This document shows positions 8,229-16,900 of a stretch of 64,000 nt of DNA, piece after piece (positions within the stretch are counted from its first letter, which is position 1; each line of letters begins with the position of its first letter). Made by a program: the position numbers and the translations under genes. The stretch spans positions 1,116,001 through 1,180,000 of the forward strand of contig NZ_CP061296.1 in NCBI RefSeq assembly GCF_018687555.1, written 5' to 3'. The stretch comes from Polynucleobacter sp. MWH-P3-07-1 (GTDB lineage: Bacteria; Pseudomonadota; Gammaproteobacteria; Burkholderiales; Burkholderiaceae). The notes beneath the pieces are model-generated. The model saw only the letters and a list, made by a program, of their open reading frames with translations, ran no database searches and was not told the DNA's origin.

Positions 8229-9449
8229 TTATTTACCCTCAAGAATTTTTTGCAAGACTTGCTCACCCTCAAGCACAAATGCTGCATCAACTACAGAGGC
8301 GTCTAATTTGCTACCGGCTTCTGCACGAATCTCTTTCATGGCTGCATCCAAGCCCAAGCCTGGTCGATAAGGTCGATGTGAGGACATTGCCTCAATGGTG
8401 TCTGCCACCGCCAGAATTCTGCCCTCAATACTAATCTCATCCCCCTTCAAGCCTTGTGGGTACCCACTGCCATCTAAACGTTCGTGATGCTGTCGGACCA
8501 TATCAGCAATGGGCCATGGAAATGGAATGTCTTTTAAGATTTGATAACCAGAGTCTACGTGCCCCTGAACCAATTGCATCTCGATACTTGTCAAGCGGGA
8601 TGGCTTAGTCAAGATCTCGGAGGGCACTGACATCTTGCCAATGTCATGCACCATAGCCGCCATGTACAAAGCCTGCACCCGCTCTTCAGACCAGTGCAAT
8701 TGACGAGCAATCGCCATCGAAATTTCTGCAACTCGTTTTTGATGGCCTGCAGTGTAGGGGTCTCTCCACTCCATTGTCCTGGACATTGCCTCAATAGTGG
8801 CTCGCAACGATGTAGCAAGACGCTCTTGAATCAACTCTTTTTCATGAATCTGATCGTCTAATTGATGTTGACGCTCAATCGCCCTGAGACCAAATCCAAT
8901 TTCCTTTGCCAGACTTTCAAAAAGAATGACATCCGTGGGAGCAAAAGCGCTGGGAATTTTTGAGTAGACCAGCAAGACTCCGAATGGATGATCGCCCCCA
9001 TCGGGAATGGGTGCGCCCAGTGCGGAGCGGATGCCGAATTTTTCACTGAGTTTGCGCCAAGCTAAAAAATTGTCATCTGTTTGTGTATCTTCAATAATGC
9101 AAGACTGCCCAGTGCGAATGACCACTCCCGCTGGACCAAGGCCGCTTGCCTGCTGATCTGACCAGCTCACTTGAATTTCATTGGTATAGGCAATGGCCTC
9201 ACCAGCGGCGCCTAAAAATCTGACTGTCTTATTTTCATCATCCTCTGCCTTGCCAACCCAAGCCAAGACATACGGTCCTTGCGCTGCAATCGCAGAGCAA
9301 ACTTCCTGAATCAGTAAATTGGTTGACTCTGCCCTCGCCAATGCTGCCGCAGCTTCCGCAAAAGCCGATAAAGCCCACCGTTGTTTCTGCAAATCAAATG
9401 CAGGAATACTCGGGGCTGGGCTAGGTGCGATATCTTTTAAATTGCTCAT
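8229..9449 (-). CDS. GAF and HD-GYP domain c-di-GMP phosphodiesterase
   Basis: A 406-aa cytoplasmic protein. An N-terminal GAF-like sensor covers roughly residues 25-195, followed by a short coiled coil and an HD-GYP domain. The metal-binding HD dyad is at 268-269 (MVHDIGKM) and the diagnostic HHERLDGSGYP stretch at 321-331, so the phosphodiesterase looks intact. HD-GYP enzymes hydrolyse c-di-GMP to pGpG or GMP. What its GAF domain senses is unknown. It is the first gene of a pair with the diguanylate cyclase 3 nt downstream. It is divergent from the alanine-rich protein and the wecB-nfrBA cluster. Confidence 0.92.
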   Translation of the reverse strand: MSNLKDIAPSPAPSIPAFDLQKQRWALSAFAEAAAALARAESTNLLIQEVCSAIAAQGPYVLAWVGKAEDDENKTVRFLGAAGEAIAYTNEIQVSWSDQQASGLGPAGVVIRTGQSCIIEDTQTDDNFLAWRKLSEKFGIRSALGAPIPDGGDHPFGVLLVYSKIPSAFAPTDVILFESLAKEIGFGLRAIERQHQLDDQIHEKELIQERLATSLRATIEAMSRTMEWRDPYTAGHQKRVAEISMAIARQLHWSEERVQALYMAAMVHDIGKMSVPSEILTKPSRLTSIEMQLVQGHVDSGYQILKDIPFPWPIADMVRQHHERLDGSGYPQGLKGDEISIEGRILAVADTIEAMSSHRPYRPGLGLDAAMKEIRAEAGSKLDASVVDAAFVLEGEQVLQKILEGK

Positions 9450-9531
9450 TTATTCATTATGAATCTAAAAAAGCACTATTAATATTTATTTAAATTCAAG
9501 GTATATATTTGATCTAGAACGAGTAAATGCC

Positions 9532-9559
9532 TTGTAAGTTCAATTAAAAAGGCTAGATA
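9532..9559 (+). promoter_or_regulatory. Candidate sigma-70 promoter for the alanine-rich protein
   Basis: TTGTAA at 9532-9537 and TAGATA at 9554-9559 are separated by 16 nt, and the ATG follows 30 nt later. The boxes are only partial matches to consensus, so this is a weak call made on position as well as sequence. Confidence 0.3.
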
Positions 9560-9588
9560 CTGAGAGAGCCAACAAAGCGAGAACAAAA

Positions 9589-10080
9589 ATGACTAGCGAA
9601 ATTGAAAAAATTTATACCAAATTACTGAGCCTAGAAGCTGAAGTAAGCAATCTGCGTCAGGGATATATTGTTGTGAATCAACGATATACAGAGGCTGTTG
9701 GCGCACTAAAAACCCTCACTAACAGCGCCTTAGAGGCTGCCAAACGTGCCGCCATTGCAGCTGAAAAGGCATTAATCGCCGCACAAAAATCGTCGGATGC
9801 GGCCAATTTAGCCGCCTCAAAGCAAGCGATTGACGCTGCTGAGGCAGCAGCAGATGCAGCAGCAGCATCAGCCCAGGCAGCAATTGAAGCAGCAGCAGCA
9901 GCGGCGGCAGCAGCAGCGGCTGCGGCTGCGGCGGTCGCTCATCAAGCCGAGGAATCCTCTATCCAGGCTTCTGCCGAAGCTGCCGAGGCAACCAAAAGAG
10001 CTGCTGAGGCTGCAGCCGAGGCTGTCAGAATTTCCAACACGACTTTTGAAAGTATTCGTTCGGCCCGCAACAAAATTTAA
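9589..10080 (+). CDS. Alanine-rich, predicted all-helical protein of unknown function
   Basis: A 163-aa protein with no family I recognise. Residues 1-40 look like a normal coiled coil (EIEKIYTKLLSLEAEVSNL). Residues about 45-150 are more than half alanine, with regularly placed Glu, Lys, Gln and Ser, and an unbroken run of 15 alanines at 101-115. It has no signal peptide, membrane helix or cysteine. The composition suggests one long helix or a helical bundle, as in phasin-like, histone-H1-like or antifreeze-like proteins, but none of these can be claimed. The coding DNA is rich in GCA/GCG triplets and could change length by slippage. It lies on the same strand as wecB, 129 nt upstream. Confidence 0.7.
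   Translation: MTSEIEKIYTKLLSLEAEVSNLRQGYIVVNQRYTEAVGALKTLTNSALEAAKRAAIAAEKALIAAQKSSDAANLAASKQAIDAAEAAADAAAASAQAAIEAAAAAAAAAAAAAAAVAHQAEESSIQASAEAAEATKRAAEAAAEAVRISNTTFESIRSARNKI
9889..9933 (+). repeat. GCN trinucleotide run encoding 15 consecutive alanines
   Basis: Fifteen GCA/GCG/GCT codons follow one another without interruption inside the alanine-rich gene, flanked by further GCA clusters from about 9844. Mixed third bases show that the run is not a fresh pure repeat. The GCA-rich parts could still slip in frame without breaking the gene. Confidence 0.85.
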
Positions 10081-10102
10081 ATAAAGTGATAGTCGTTATC
10101 GA

Positions 10103-10108
10103 TATAAT
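10103..10108 (+). promoter_or_regulatory. Possible -10 box upstream of wecB
   Basis: A perfect TATAAT lies about 100 nt before the wecB ATG, but no good -35 box is found 16-18 nt upstream. If used, it would give the polysaccharide operon its own promoter and a long leader. An activator-dependent promoter would explain the missing -35. Confidence 0.25.
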
Positions 10109-10209
10109 CCTTTAAGTCTTTGTTCTATATGATTTATTTTGATTAATTACTAAATGGAATTACGGGCCAATACCGAAATACTCTTTGGTCCAACACCCTT
10201 TGCCACAAT

Positions 10210-11307
10210 ATGCCGAAGATCCTCATTGTTTGTGGCACCCGACCTGAAATTATTAAATTAGCTCCGGTCTACCATTACTTAAAAAAACAGTCTTGGGCTG
10301 ATGTCCTTTGGTTGCATACGGGGCAACATGACGAGATGTCGAAAAAGATCTTGGCCTGCTTCGATATTAGTCCCGACATTACTTTAGTGCGAGAGGGAGA
10401 AAACCTTTCTGACTTCACTATTGGTCTGCGCAGACAACTCGACAAAGCACTACAAGAATTGCATTGCGATATGGTGATCGTGCAAGGTGATACCGAGAGC
10501 GCATTCGTTGGCGCCCTTGCCGCTTTCTATCAAAGAATTCCAGTGGCTCACGTTGAGGCCGGTCTGCGCACCTATAACCTCGACCGCCCCTTCCCCGAAG
10601 AGGGTCTCCGCCAGATGATCACCAGAATTACCGCCTTGAATTTTGCGCCCACCCCAGGAGCAGAAGCAGCACTCCTGAAAGAAGACATTAAGCCCTCCGC
10701 CATCTTTTTGACCGGCAATACGGTGATCGATGCGCAACACTGGATTATTGAGCACCACCATATTCAAGCCCGGAAACTAGAGCAGAAACAAATATTAATC
10801 ACGATGCATCGTCGTGAAAATTGGGGCGATGAAATTGAGCAAGCCTGTCGTGCGATTGCCCATTTAGCCAGGCAGCATTCTGCAATGCAATTCCTGTTTC
10901 CGGTCCATCTCAACCCCCTTGTGAAAGACCAGGTTTATCCCATACTCGGAGAGTTAGCCAATGTGCGCCTGGTTGCTCCATTGGATTACTTGGTGATGCA
11001 ACAAGCGATTGCGAATGCTTGGCTCATTCTGACTGACTCTGGTGGCATCCAAGAGGAGGCCCCCACCTTTGGCGTGCCTGTACTGGTTCTCAGAAAAGAG
11101 ACTGAACGGCCTGAGGCAATTGATGCTGGTTGCGCCAAAATTATTGGCACCAATCAATCGAACATCATCACTGAAGTCGAGACGCTGTGGAATAACAGTG
11201 AGCTCTATAGCTCAATGCAAGCTAAGCAAAATCCTTTTGGCGATGGTAAGGCGAGCGAACGAATTGCAGACACAATTCGTCAATACCCATTTAAAAAACC
11301 GATCTAA
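10210..11307 (+). CDS. wecB: UDP-N-acetylglucosamine 2-epimerase (non-hydrolysing)
   Basis: A 365-aa cytoplasmic enzyme of normal WecB length. It interconverts UDP-GlcNAc and UDP-ManNAc. Recognisable motifs are GTRPEIIKLAPV near the N-terminus, HTGQHDEM, QGDTESAF (catalytic aspartate near residue 95), EAGLRTYNLDRPFPEE (catalytic glutamates) and the C-terminal TDSGGIQEEAP that binds UDP. It stands directly upstream of nfrB (9-nt gap) and nfrA, not in an enterobacterial common antigen or capsule cluster. That position suggests it supplies ManNAc-type precursor to the NfrB glycosyltransferase. A preceding TATAAT is the only promoter-like element seen. Confidence 0.92.
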   Translation: MPKILIVCGTRPEIIKLAPVYHYLKKQSWADVLWLHTGQHDEMSKKILACFDISPDITLVREGENLSDFTIGLRRQLDKALQELHCDMVIVQGDTESAFVGALAAFYQRIPVAHVEAGLRTYNLDRPFPEEGLRQMITRITALNFAPTPGAEAALLKEDIKPSAIFLTGNTVIDAQHWIIEHHHIQARKLEQKQILITMHRRENWGDEIEQACRAIAHLARQHSAMQFLFPVHLNPLVKDQVYPILGELANVRLVAPLDYLVMQQAIANAWLILTDSGGIQEEAPTFGVPVLVLRKETERPEAIDAGCAKIIGTNQSNIITEVETLWNNSELYSSMQAKQNPFGDGKASERIADTIRQYPFKKPI

Positions 11308-11316
11308 AAGCAAGCA

Positions 11317-13536
11317 TTGATTTCTGATATCCAAATTTGGCTAGTCGATCTTGTATCGATCTATATGTATGGCTTGAAGTATCTTGCCATGACAATAGCC
11401 GTCATCATTTTTTTTAGTAGCATTGATGATGTATTCATTGATATCACCTATTGGATCAGGCGAGCCTGGCGTTCACAAACCATTTATAAGAAAAATGAGC
11501 GTCTTCAGTACACCGCACTCAATGAGGTCCCTGAAAAACCCCTAGCCATCATGGTTCCTGCCTGGAACGAAACTGGCGTAATTGGCAAGATGGCTGAGTT
11601 AGCAGCTACCACTATGGAGTATGAGAACTATCACGTCTTTGTGGGTACCTACCCCAACGATCCCGATACCCAAAAAGATGTGGATCGCGCTTGTGCCATC
11701 TTCCCCAATGTGCATAAAGTCATTTGTGCACGACCAGGTCCAACCAGCAAGGCAGATTGCCTCAATAATGTCTTGGATGCCATATTGCAGTTTGAGCGTC
11801 AAACCAACCTCGAATTCGCTGGATTTATTCTGCATGATGCAGAAGATGTTATTTCTAGTATGGAGCTCAAGCTCTTTAATTATCTAGTGAATAAAAATGA
11901 TCTGATTCAGGTTCCTGTTTATCCATTTGAACGCAAATGGAATAACTTCACCAGCATGCACTACTTAGACGAATTCACTGAGCTGCATGGTAAAGACATT
12001 CCCATTCGTGAAGCGGTAGCCGGACAAGTCCCCAGCGCAGGGGTTGGAACCTGCTTTAGTCGTCGTGCAGTGCTAGCCTTACTGGCTGATGGCGATGGCA
12101 TTGCCTTTGATATCAAGAGTCTGACGGAGGACTACGACATTGGCATTCGTCTGAAAGAAAAAGGACTGAAAGAAATCTTTGTACGCTTTCCCGTCCTGAA
12201 ACCAGAAGAATTGGAAGATGAAACATCTAAACCATTTGGACAAGACATTACGGATGCCAATGTGATTTGTGTCCGAGAATATTTTCCCGATACGATTGAA
12301 ACAGCTGTGAGGCAAAAAGCTCGCTGGATTACTGGTATTGTTTACCAAGGCTATAAAACGCATGGCTGGACTAAGAATTGGTTACTGAACTATTTTTTGT
12401 GGCGTGATCGCAAAGGCGCAGTTACCAACTTCATTAGCTTTGCAGCTACATTGATTTTGATTCAGCTCACCTTTCTCTGGCTCTACCAGCACCTATGGCC
12501 AGATGCTTATCACTTCCTCTCCATATTCTCGGGTGACAAGTGGTTTGTTGCTGTGTTGATGATCAATCTCTATCTCATGATCAATCGTATGCTGCAGCGA
12601 ATTTATTTTGTCTCCAGCTATTACGGCTTAAGAGAAGGGCTAATGTCTATTCCTCGTCTATTTTGGGGAAACTACATTAACTTTGTTGCCAATTGGCGGG
12701 CGCTCAGAGCCATCATCAAACAAGGGGACCCCCATCGAGTAGCGTGGGATAAAACCATGCATGACTTCCCTTCCCTAGGACAAGAAAATCACGAACGCCA
12801 GATGTTGGGTCAAATATTGATTGAGCAAGGTGCCATTAGTGAAGCAGAATTAAATACTGCGCTACTCAAGAAAACAAGGGGTCTTAAGATTGGTAACTGG
12901 TTGATTCATACCGGTAAGATTAATTCTGAAGAATTAGCCAAAGCCCTATCTACTCAATCTGGCGTGAGCTCTGAATCGGTCGATGCGTATGCTATTCCTC
13001 CAAATATCATCAAACTACTACCCCAAGCACTCGCCTTGCACTACGCAGCTTTACCGGTTCGCAAAGAGGGCAGTAAATTAGTCTTGGCCTCGGAGTCGAA
13101 TATCGATCCCGTTTCCCTAGCTGCGATCGCTCGCAAGCTCAAGATGCCAGTCAAAAATGTACTAGCAAGGCATGGTGAAATTACCGTCGGCCTCAGACAC
13201 TGGTACGCCAATATTAAAACGGAGGATCCCAAGCAACTGCTTGAAAATGCGATTAGCGCTGGAAAAATTACCAGAGCCCAAGCAGATAAAATCTGGGATT
13301 ATTTTGTCCCGCGTCAATTTTTGTTTGCTGAAATCTTAATGTCTCTTGGACGCATTGACAAAGCCTCATTAAATGCCCTACTTCTTCAGCATGAAAATAG
13401 CGCGGAAAACTTAAGTCAATTCTTGGTTGGAAACAATATTATTTCTGACGAGACTCTAAAAGAAGCGCTAGATCTCCAAAAAGAGTTGCAGCCTAACATC
13501 AAGGACTTGATTGAAAAAGAGGCCGGAGCCAGATGA
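11317..13536 (+). CDS. nfrB: NfrB-like inner-membrane glycosyltransferase with c-di-GMP-binding MshEN domain
   Basis: A 739-aa protein, close to E. coli NfrB. Membrane helices flank a family 2 glycosyltransferase domain with PAWNE, DAED at 174-177, TED at 270-272 and QKARW (QxxRW) at 333-337, as in processive polysaccharide synthases. The C-terminal third is a MshEN/T2SSE-N module. The first motif, MLGQILIEQGAIS (496-508), and second, KIGNWLIHTGKI (524-535), follow the c-di-GMP-binding consensus. A weaker copy lies near 666-720. The TTG at 11317 is preferred over ATG 11365 because it restores the N-terminal segment expected before the first helix, although no clear ribosome-binding site is seen. 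nfrA overlaps its end by ATGA. Confidence 0.88.
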   Translation: MISDIQIWLVDLVSIYMYGLKYLAMTIAVIIFFSSIDDVFIDITYWIRRAWRSQTIYKKNERLQYTALNEVPEKPLAIMVPAWNETGVIGKMAELAATTMEYENYHVFVGTYPNDPDTQKDVDRACAIFPNVHKVICARPGPTSKADCLNNVLDAILQFERQTNLEFAGFILHDAEDVISSMELKLFNYLVNKNDLIQVPVYPFERKWNNFTSMHYLDEFTELHGKDIPIREAVAGQVPSAGVGTCFSRRAVLALLADGDGIAFDIKSLTEDYDIGIRLKEKGLKEIFVRFPVLKPEELEDETSKPFGQDITDANVICVREYFPDTIETAVRQKARWITGIVYQGYKTHGWTKNWLLNYFLWRDRKGAVTNFISFAATLILIQLTFLWLYQHLWPDAYHFLSIFSGDKWFVAVLMINLYLMINRMLQRIYFVSSYYGLREGLMSIPRLFWGNYINFVANWRALRAIIKQGDPHRVAWDKTMHDFPSLGQENHERQMLGQILIEQGAISEAELNTALLKKTRGLKIGNWLIHTGKINSEELAKALSTQSGVSSESVDAYAIPPNIIKLLPQALALHYAALPVRKEGSKLVLASESNIDPVSLAAIARKLKMPVKNVLARHGEITVGLRHWYANIKTEDPKQLLENAISAGKITRAQADKIWDYFVPRQFLFAEILMSLGRIDKASLNALLLQHENSAENLSQFLVGNNIISDETLKEALDLQKELQPNIKDLIEKEAGAR

Positions 13537-16001
13537 AGCTCGATCTTAAAGTCCTTGTTCTTCTCTCTCTCATCGCCTTGCCAAGTGTTTTTCACCTAGC
13601 AAGTGCAGAGAGCGCTTCGGAAGAGCCCCGCTCTTTTCAAGAGTTCCTCACTTACCCGCATGTGGAAAAAGGCTTATCTGCTATTGCGAATCATGATTAC
13701 GTTAGAGCAGTAGCAGAATTCAAGCAAGCTAGGTCTTGGTCAACCGAGAGTCCTGAGTCTGCGCTGTATTTGGCAAATGCCTATAACTTGGATGGTCAGT
13801 ATCAAAATGCAGTCGAAGTCCTGGAAGCGCAATTGATTTATACCCCCAAAAATGCTGCCATCGTAAGCGTGCTTAGCAATAATCGCAAAGCCTACGATCT
13901 CCAAATACTCGAAAAGGGTCGCGCACTAGAAAACCATATTTCCGAACTTCAGGCCTATCTCACTGATACCAAGCCTTATTTCTATGATGCTTTCGACGAA
14001 CATGGCTGGGTTGATCTATTCGCCAAAGCTTTCGCCAGAGAACCTGAACGCATATTGAGTTTCACTCCACGCTTTACCTCTAACCAAGCATATCAGGACC
14101 AGATCGTATTAGAAGCTGCTGTCGCCACTGGAAATACAGTCTTTGCCTCTGCTTACATCAAAGAACTTGCTTCAAAACTCAATCAAGATCCTCAGCTTGT
14201 TGAATTTCTGAGTTATCAGCTTGCTAAGGATGGAGGAAGCGCGCAAGCCTTTCAAATTTTGATGCAGGCTTATCCTTTTGCTGATGCTAGCCCCCTACTA
14301 CAAAAGAAGTTGGTTCTCCGTTTAGCAACTCTGATTGAACAAAATCCCAAACTGGTGAGCGTCACCGAGCTGGGTATTCTAGCTAAGCCGATCAATTCCT
14401 CTGACCTAAGAGGCATACAAGCCAATTTATTTGCTGCACTCAAAAACTGTAGCGTAGTCCGGTCTCTCTTAAGCGATTATTCAACTCCGCACAGTGAAAC
14501 TGAATGGCGCCTACTTGGACAATGCTATCAAGCCAACCAACCGGGATTGGCTGAATATGCCTTCCAAAAAGCAATGGCGATGAACCCCAATATCGTCAAT
14601 ACTCGTGCTTATGCCTATCAAGCATTTGCGGTTAAAAATTATTCTCAATCACTTTCGGCATGGCGCTCAATGGATACCAAAGAAATGTCCAATCGAGATC
14701 TTGAAAGTGCCGCCCTCACTGCAATCAGCGCACAAGAACCGCAATACGCTTCCGACTATCTTGGTCAACTCGATCAACGCAATGCTCCAAAAGATGCGCT
14801 CTATTGGTGGCTTGAGGCACAACTTGAACTCAAAGAGCATCCCAGTATTGCCGCTGAAGATCTAAAAAAAGCGATTGCGCTTAATCCTACGGTGACCTAT
14901 TACAGTCAACTCGCCTCAATTCAGCAAGAATTAAATCAAACTGCTGAAGCCACCAGCTCCTTGGAGGCTGCCCTCAAGCTTGATCCCAGCAATACCAATA
15001 CCCAAGCGTCTTTAGCTTATGCTTATTATCAAAATGGGCAGATGGCTCAGGCACGCACACTCTTTCTGTCGGCAAACCAAGCTCAGCCTGACGACTCTCG
15101 AACTATTAAGCAACTCGCTTATACCGATCAAAAGCTAGGCCTCAATGAGGAGGCGCTCAAGTACACCGAACTTGCGATTGATGATTACCATCTCCAAGCG
15201 CCAGGGGATTTAACTGCTGATAACCAAAATCAGCTATTTGGCTTGCAGCGCATGCATGAAGATCTGACTCGCCGCTGGACATTCTCAGTAGATGCTACAG
15301 GTGGAAATCAAGTAACTACCGTTCCCAACTCTGGTCAGCCAGGCCTCACGTCTCGGAGCTACTCACAAGCTGAGGCTGCCTATCGACTAGGAGATCCTGC
15401 CATTGATGATGGCAAAACCATTTCGGCATATTCCAGAGTATTTGCAGGAAGTGGAACTTTAGATACTGCGCTTCCCCTATATGCACCAATGGCTGCTGCA
15501 GGCCTGCGATGGAAACCGATCGGCAGTCAAAACATCAATCTTGCTGTTGAAGAGCAAACTCCGCTAGATCACGTAGCAGGTAATCAAACTCAGGCCATGC
15601 TGAGAGCAAGCGCCTCTTTCTTCAACAGTGGCGCCTATAGCGATGATTGGCATCCAACTGGACCAGGCTGGATTGCTCAAAACCTCTATCTCGATGCAGC
15701 TCACTATGTTACTAGCGGCCTGACATCCCTCACCTCAGATTACCGAATTAGCTACCACGACAAAATTGAAATAGGGCAAACGATTGAGCCTTATACCCAC
15801 CTACAATTAAACACACTCAATAATCAAGTGAATCATGATTTACGAGCTGGACTAGGGGTACGCTGGAACTACTGGAGCGGGAATACCCAATACAACGCAT
15901 ACCCCAGCAAGGTGTATATTGGACTTGAGGCTCAGCATGCTTTCACTACCTACTTAAATGAAAAGAATGTGATCTTTCTATCTTTAGGGGGTAGATGGTG
16001 A
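13533..16001 (+). CDS. nfrA: NfrA-like outer-membrane TPR/beta-barrel protein
   Basis: An 822-aa exported protein. It has a signal peptide of about 26 residues (ending LASA), then TPR-type helical repeats over roughly residues 40-560 (for example EATSSLEAALKLDPSN and QASLAYAYYQNGQMAQA). A barrel-like C-terminal domain starting near residue 580 ends in SLGGRW, whose terminal aromatic is typical of outer-membrane proteins. E. coli NfrA, the phage N4 receptor, has the same plan but is longer (about 990 aa). In exopolysaccharide systems such a TPR-barrel forms the export channel. The start overlaps nfrB by 4 nt and the end overlaps the next gene by 7 nt, so the three are almost certainly co-translated. 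Confidence 0.85.
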   Translation: MKLDLKVLVLLSLIALPSVFHLASAESASEEPRSFQEFLTYPHVEKGLSAIANHDYVRAVAEFKQARSWSTESPESALYLANAYNLDGQYQNAVEVLEAQLIYTPKNAAIVSVLSNNRKAYDLQILEKGRALENHISELQAYLTDTKPYFYDAFDEHGWVDLFAKAFAREPERILSFTPRFTSNQAYQDQIVLEAAVATGNTVFASAYIKELASKLNQDPQLVEFLSYQLAKDGGSAQAFQILMQAYPFADASPLLQKKLVLRLATLIEQNPKLVSVTELGILAKPINSSDLRGIQANLFAALKNCSVVRSLLSDYSTPHSETEWRLLGQCYQANQPGLAEYAFQKAMAMNPNIVNTRAYAYQAFAVKNYSQSLSAWRSMDTKEMSNRDLESAALTAISAQEPQYASDYLGQLDQRNAPKDALYWWLEAQLELKEHPSIAAEDLKKAIALNPTVTYYSQLASIQQELNQTAEATSSLEAALKLDPSNTNTQASLAYAYYQNGQMAQARTLFLSANQAQPDDSRTIKQLAYTDQKLGLNEEALKYTELAIDDYHLQAPGDLTADNQNQLFGLQRMHEDLTRRWTFSVDATGGNQVTTVPNSGQPGLTSRSYSQAEAAYRLGDPAIDDGKTISAYSRVFAGSGTLDTALPLYAPMAAAGLRWKPIGSQNINLAVEEQTPLDHVAGNQTQAMLRASASFFNSGAYSDDWHPTGPGWIAQNLYLDAAHYVTSGLTSLTSDYRISYHDKIEIGQTIEPYTHLQLNTLNNQVNHDLRAGLGVRWNYWSGNTQYNAYPSKVYIGLEAQHAFTTYLNEKNVIFLSLGGRW

Positions 16002-16900
16002 AAAAGTTCAGCGTACAAATCCTATTACTATTTGCCCTCCTCTTACCACTCAGCACGATGGCTGTTACAGCCATTTTTTACCAACCCCAAGAGTCTGATA
16101 AACAGATTGCCCCTCAAGAATGGCAGAGTATCTTTCATCTCTTGAAGAAAAAGGGATTTGATACTTTAGTCATCCAGTGGACGCAATACGGAGACTTTCT
16201 CAAAAGCGCAGAAAATCAAACTTGGCTTAAAGAGCGCGCAGATCAAGCAGCTGCAGAAAAATTGCAATTGATTATTGGCCTCTCAGGTGATCCAGAAATG
16301 TTTAATCGCTTAAAAGAGCCCTCCGCTGCGAGTGAAGACTATTTGATGAGGCTCAGAAGAGCTGATCTTCTCTTAGTGGAAAATTGGAAGAAGAATGTCG
16401 CACAAGACAAAATAGTAGGCTGGTATCTGCCACTAGAAATTGATGACCGTGCTTGGCGCGATCCAAAAGCATTTGATATTCTTAGAAAACATCTTCGAGA
16501 AGAGATTCAAAGAATTCGGATGCAATCAGAAAAGCCGATTTATATTTCGAGCTTTTTTACCGGGAATATGTCGCCTGATGATTACAGCAAGATGATTGCA
16601 AGCCTTCATGAAATCACAGGTCTGCATATTTGGATCCAAGACGGCGCTGGTACGGGCAAGCTGAACCTTTCTGAGAGGGCTTTATATTTGACACCGCTCA
16701 CGAAATGCAACGCACCAATTGCTTCAGGATTAATTTTTGAAACCTTTAAACAAACACAACATGACCAGACCTTTGCGGCTGAGTCTCTACCGCCACAATT
16801 ACTGGCGCAAAGATTAAAGCTCAGAGCACCTTGCCAGCTTGATAGCGCTTTCTTTGAATTACGCTATCTATTCGAGGACAGCTTTAAAGCGAGGAATTAA
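15995..16900 (+). CDS. DUF4434-like exported TIM-barrel protein
   Basis: A 301-aa protein with a signal peptide (about residues 1-24, ending TMA). The body resembles DUF4434 proteins, predicted glycosidase-like TIM barrels: AIFYQPQ at the start, GFDTLVIQWTQYG, and IVGWYLPLEIDD, which holds acidic residues that could be catalytic. It overlaps nfrA by 7 nt with an AGGGGG ribosome-binding site inside nfrA. The E. coli nfr locus also has a third gene of similar size, ybcH, but orthology is not shown here. By analogy with PgaB it may trim or process the secreted glycan in the periplasm, which is inference. Its last 17 nt overlap the convergent diguanylate cyclase gene. Confidence 0.7.
   Translation: MVKKFSVQILLLFALLLPLSTMAVTAIFYQPQESDKQIAPQEWQSIFHLLKKKGFDTLVIQWTQYGDFLKSAENQTWLKERADQAAAEKLQLIIGLSGDPEMFNRLKEPSAASEDYLMRLRRADLLLVENWKKNVAQDKIVGWYLPLEIDDRAWRDPKAFDILRKHLREEIQRIRMQSEKPIYISSFFTGNMSPDDYSKMIASLHEITGLHIWIQDGAGTGKLNLSERALYLTPLTKCNAPIASGLIFETFKQTQHDQTFAAESLPPQLLAQRLKLRAPCQLDSAFFELRYLFEDSFKARN

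Noticed and set aside
9844-9935. The repeated GCA triplets as a CRISPR or regulatory repeat array
   Set aside because: There are no spacers or repeat units longer than three bases, and the reading frame is continuous.
9830-10084. A second-frame Gln/Arg/Leu-rich frame over the alanine-rich gene
   Set aside because: It is the GCA repeat read as CAG; the composition is an artefact of the triplet repeat.
10154-10260. A short plus-strand frame (about 35 codons) overlapping the start of wecB, as a leader peptide
   Set aside because: No ribosome-binding site and no stalling-type sequence; it overlaps wecB out of frame and cannot be supported.
16884-16900. The tail-to-tail overlap of the DUF4434 and GGDEF genes as an assembly error
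   Set aside because: Both reading frames end naturally with complete C-termini; short convergent overlaps are common in such compact genomes.
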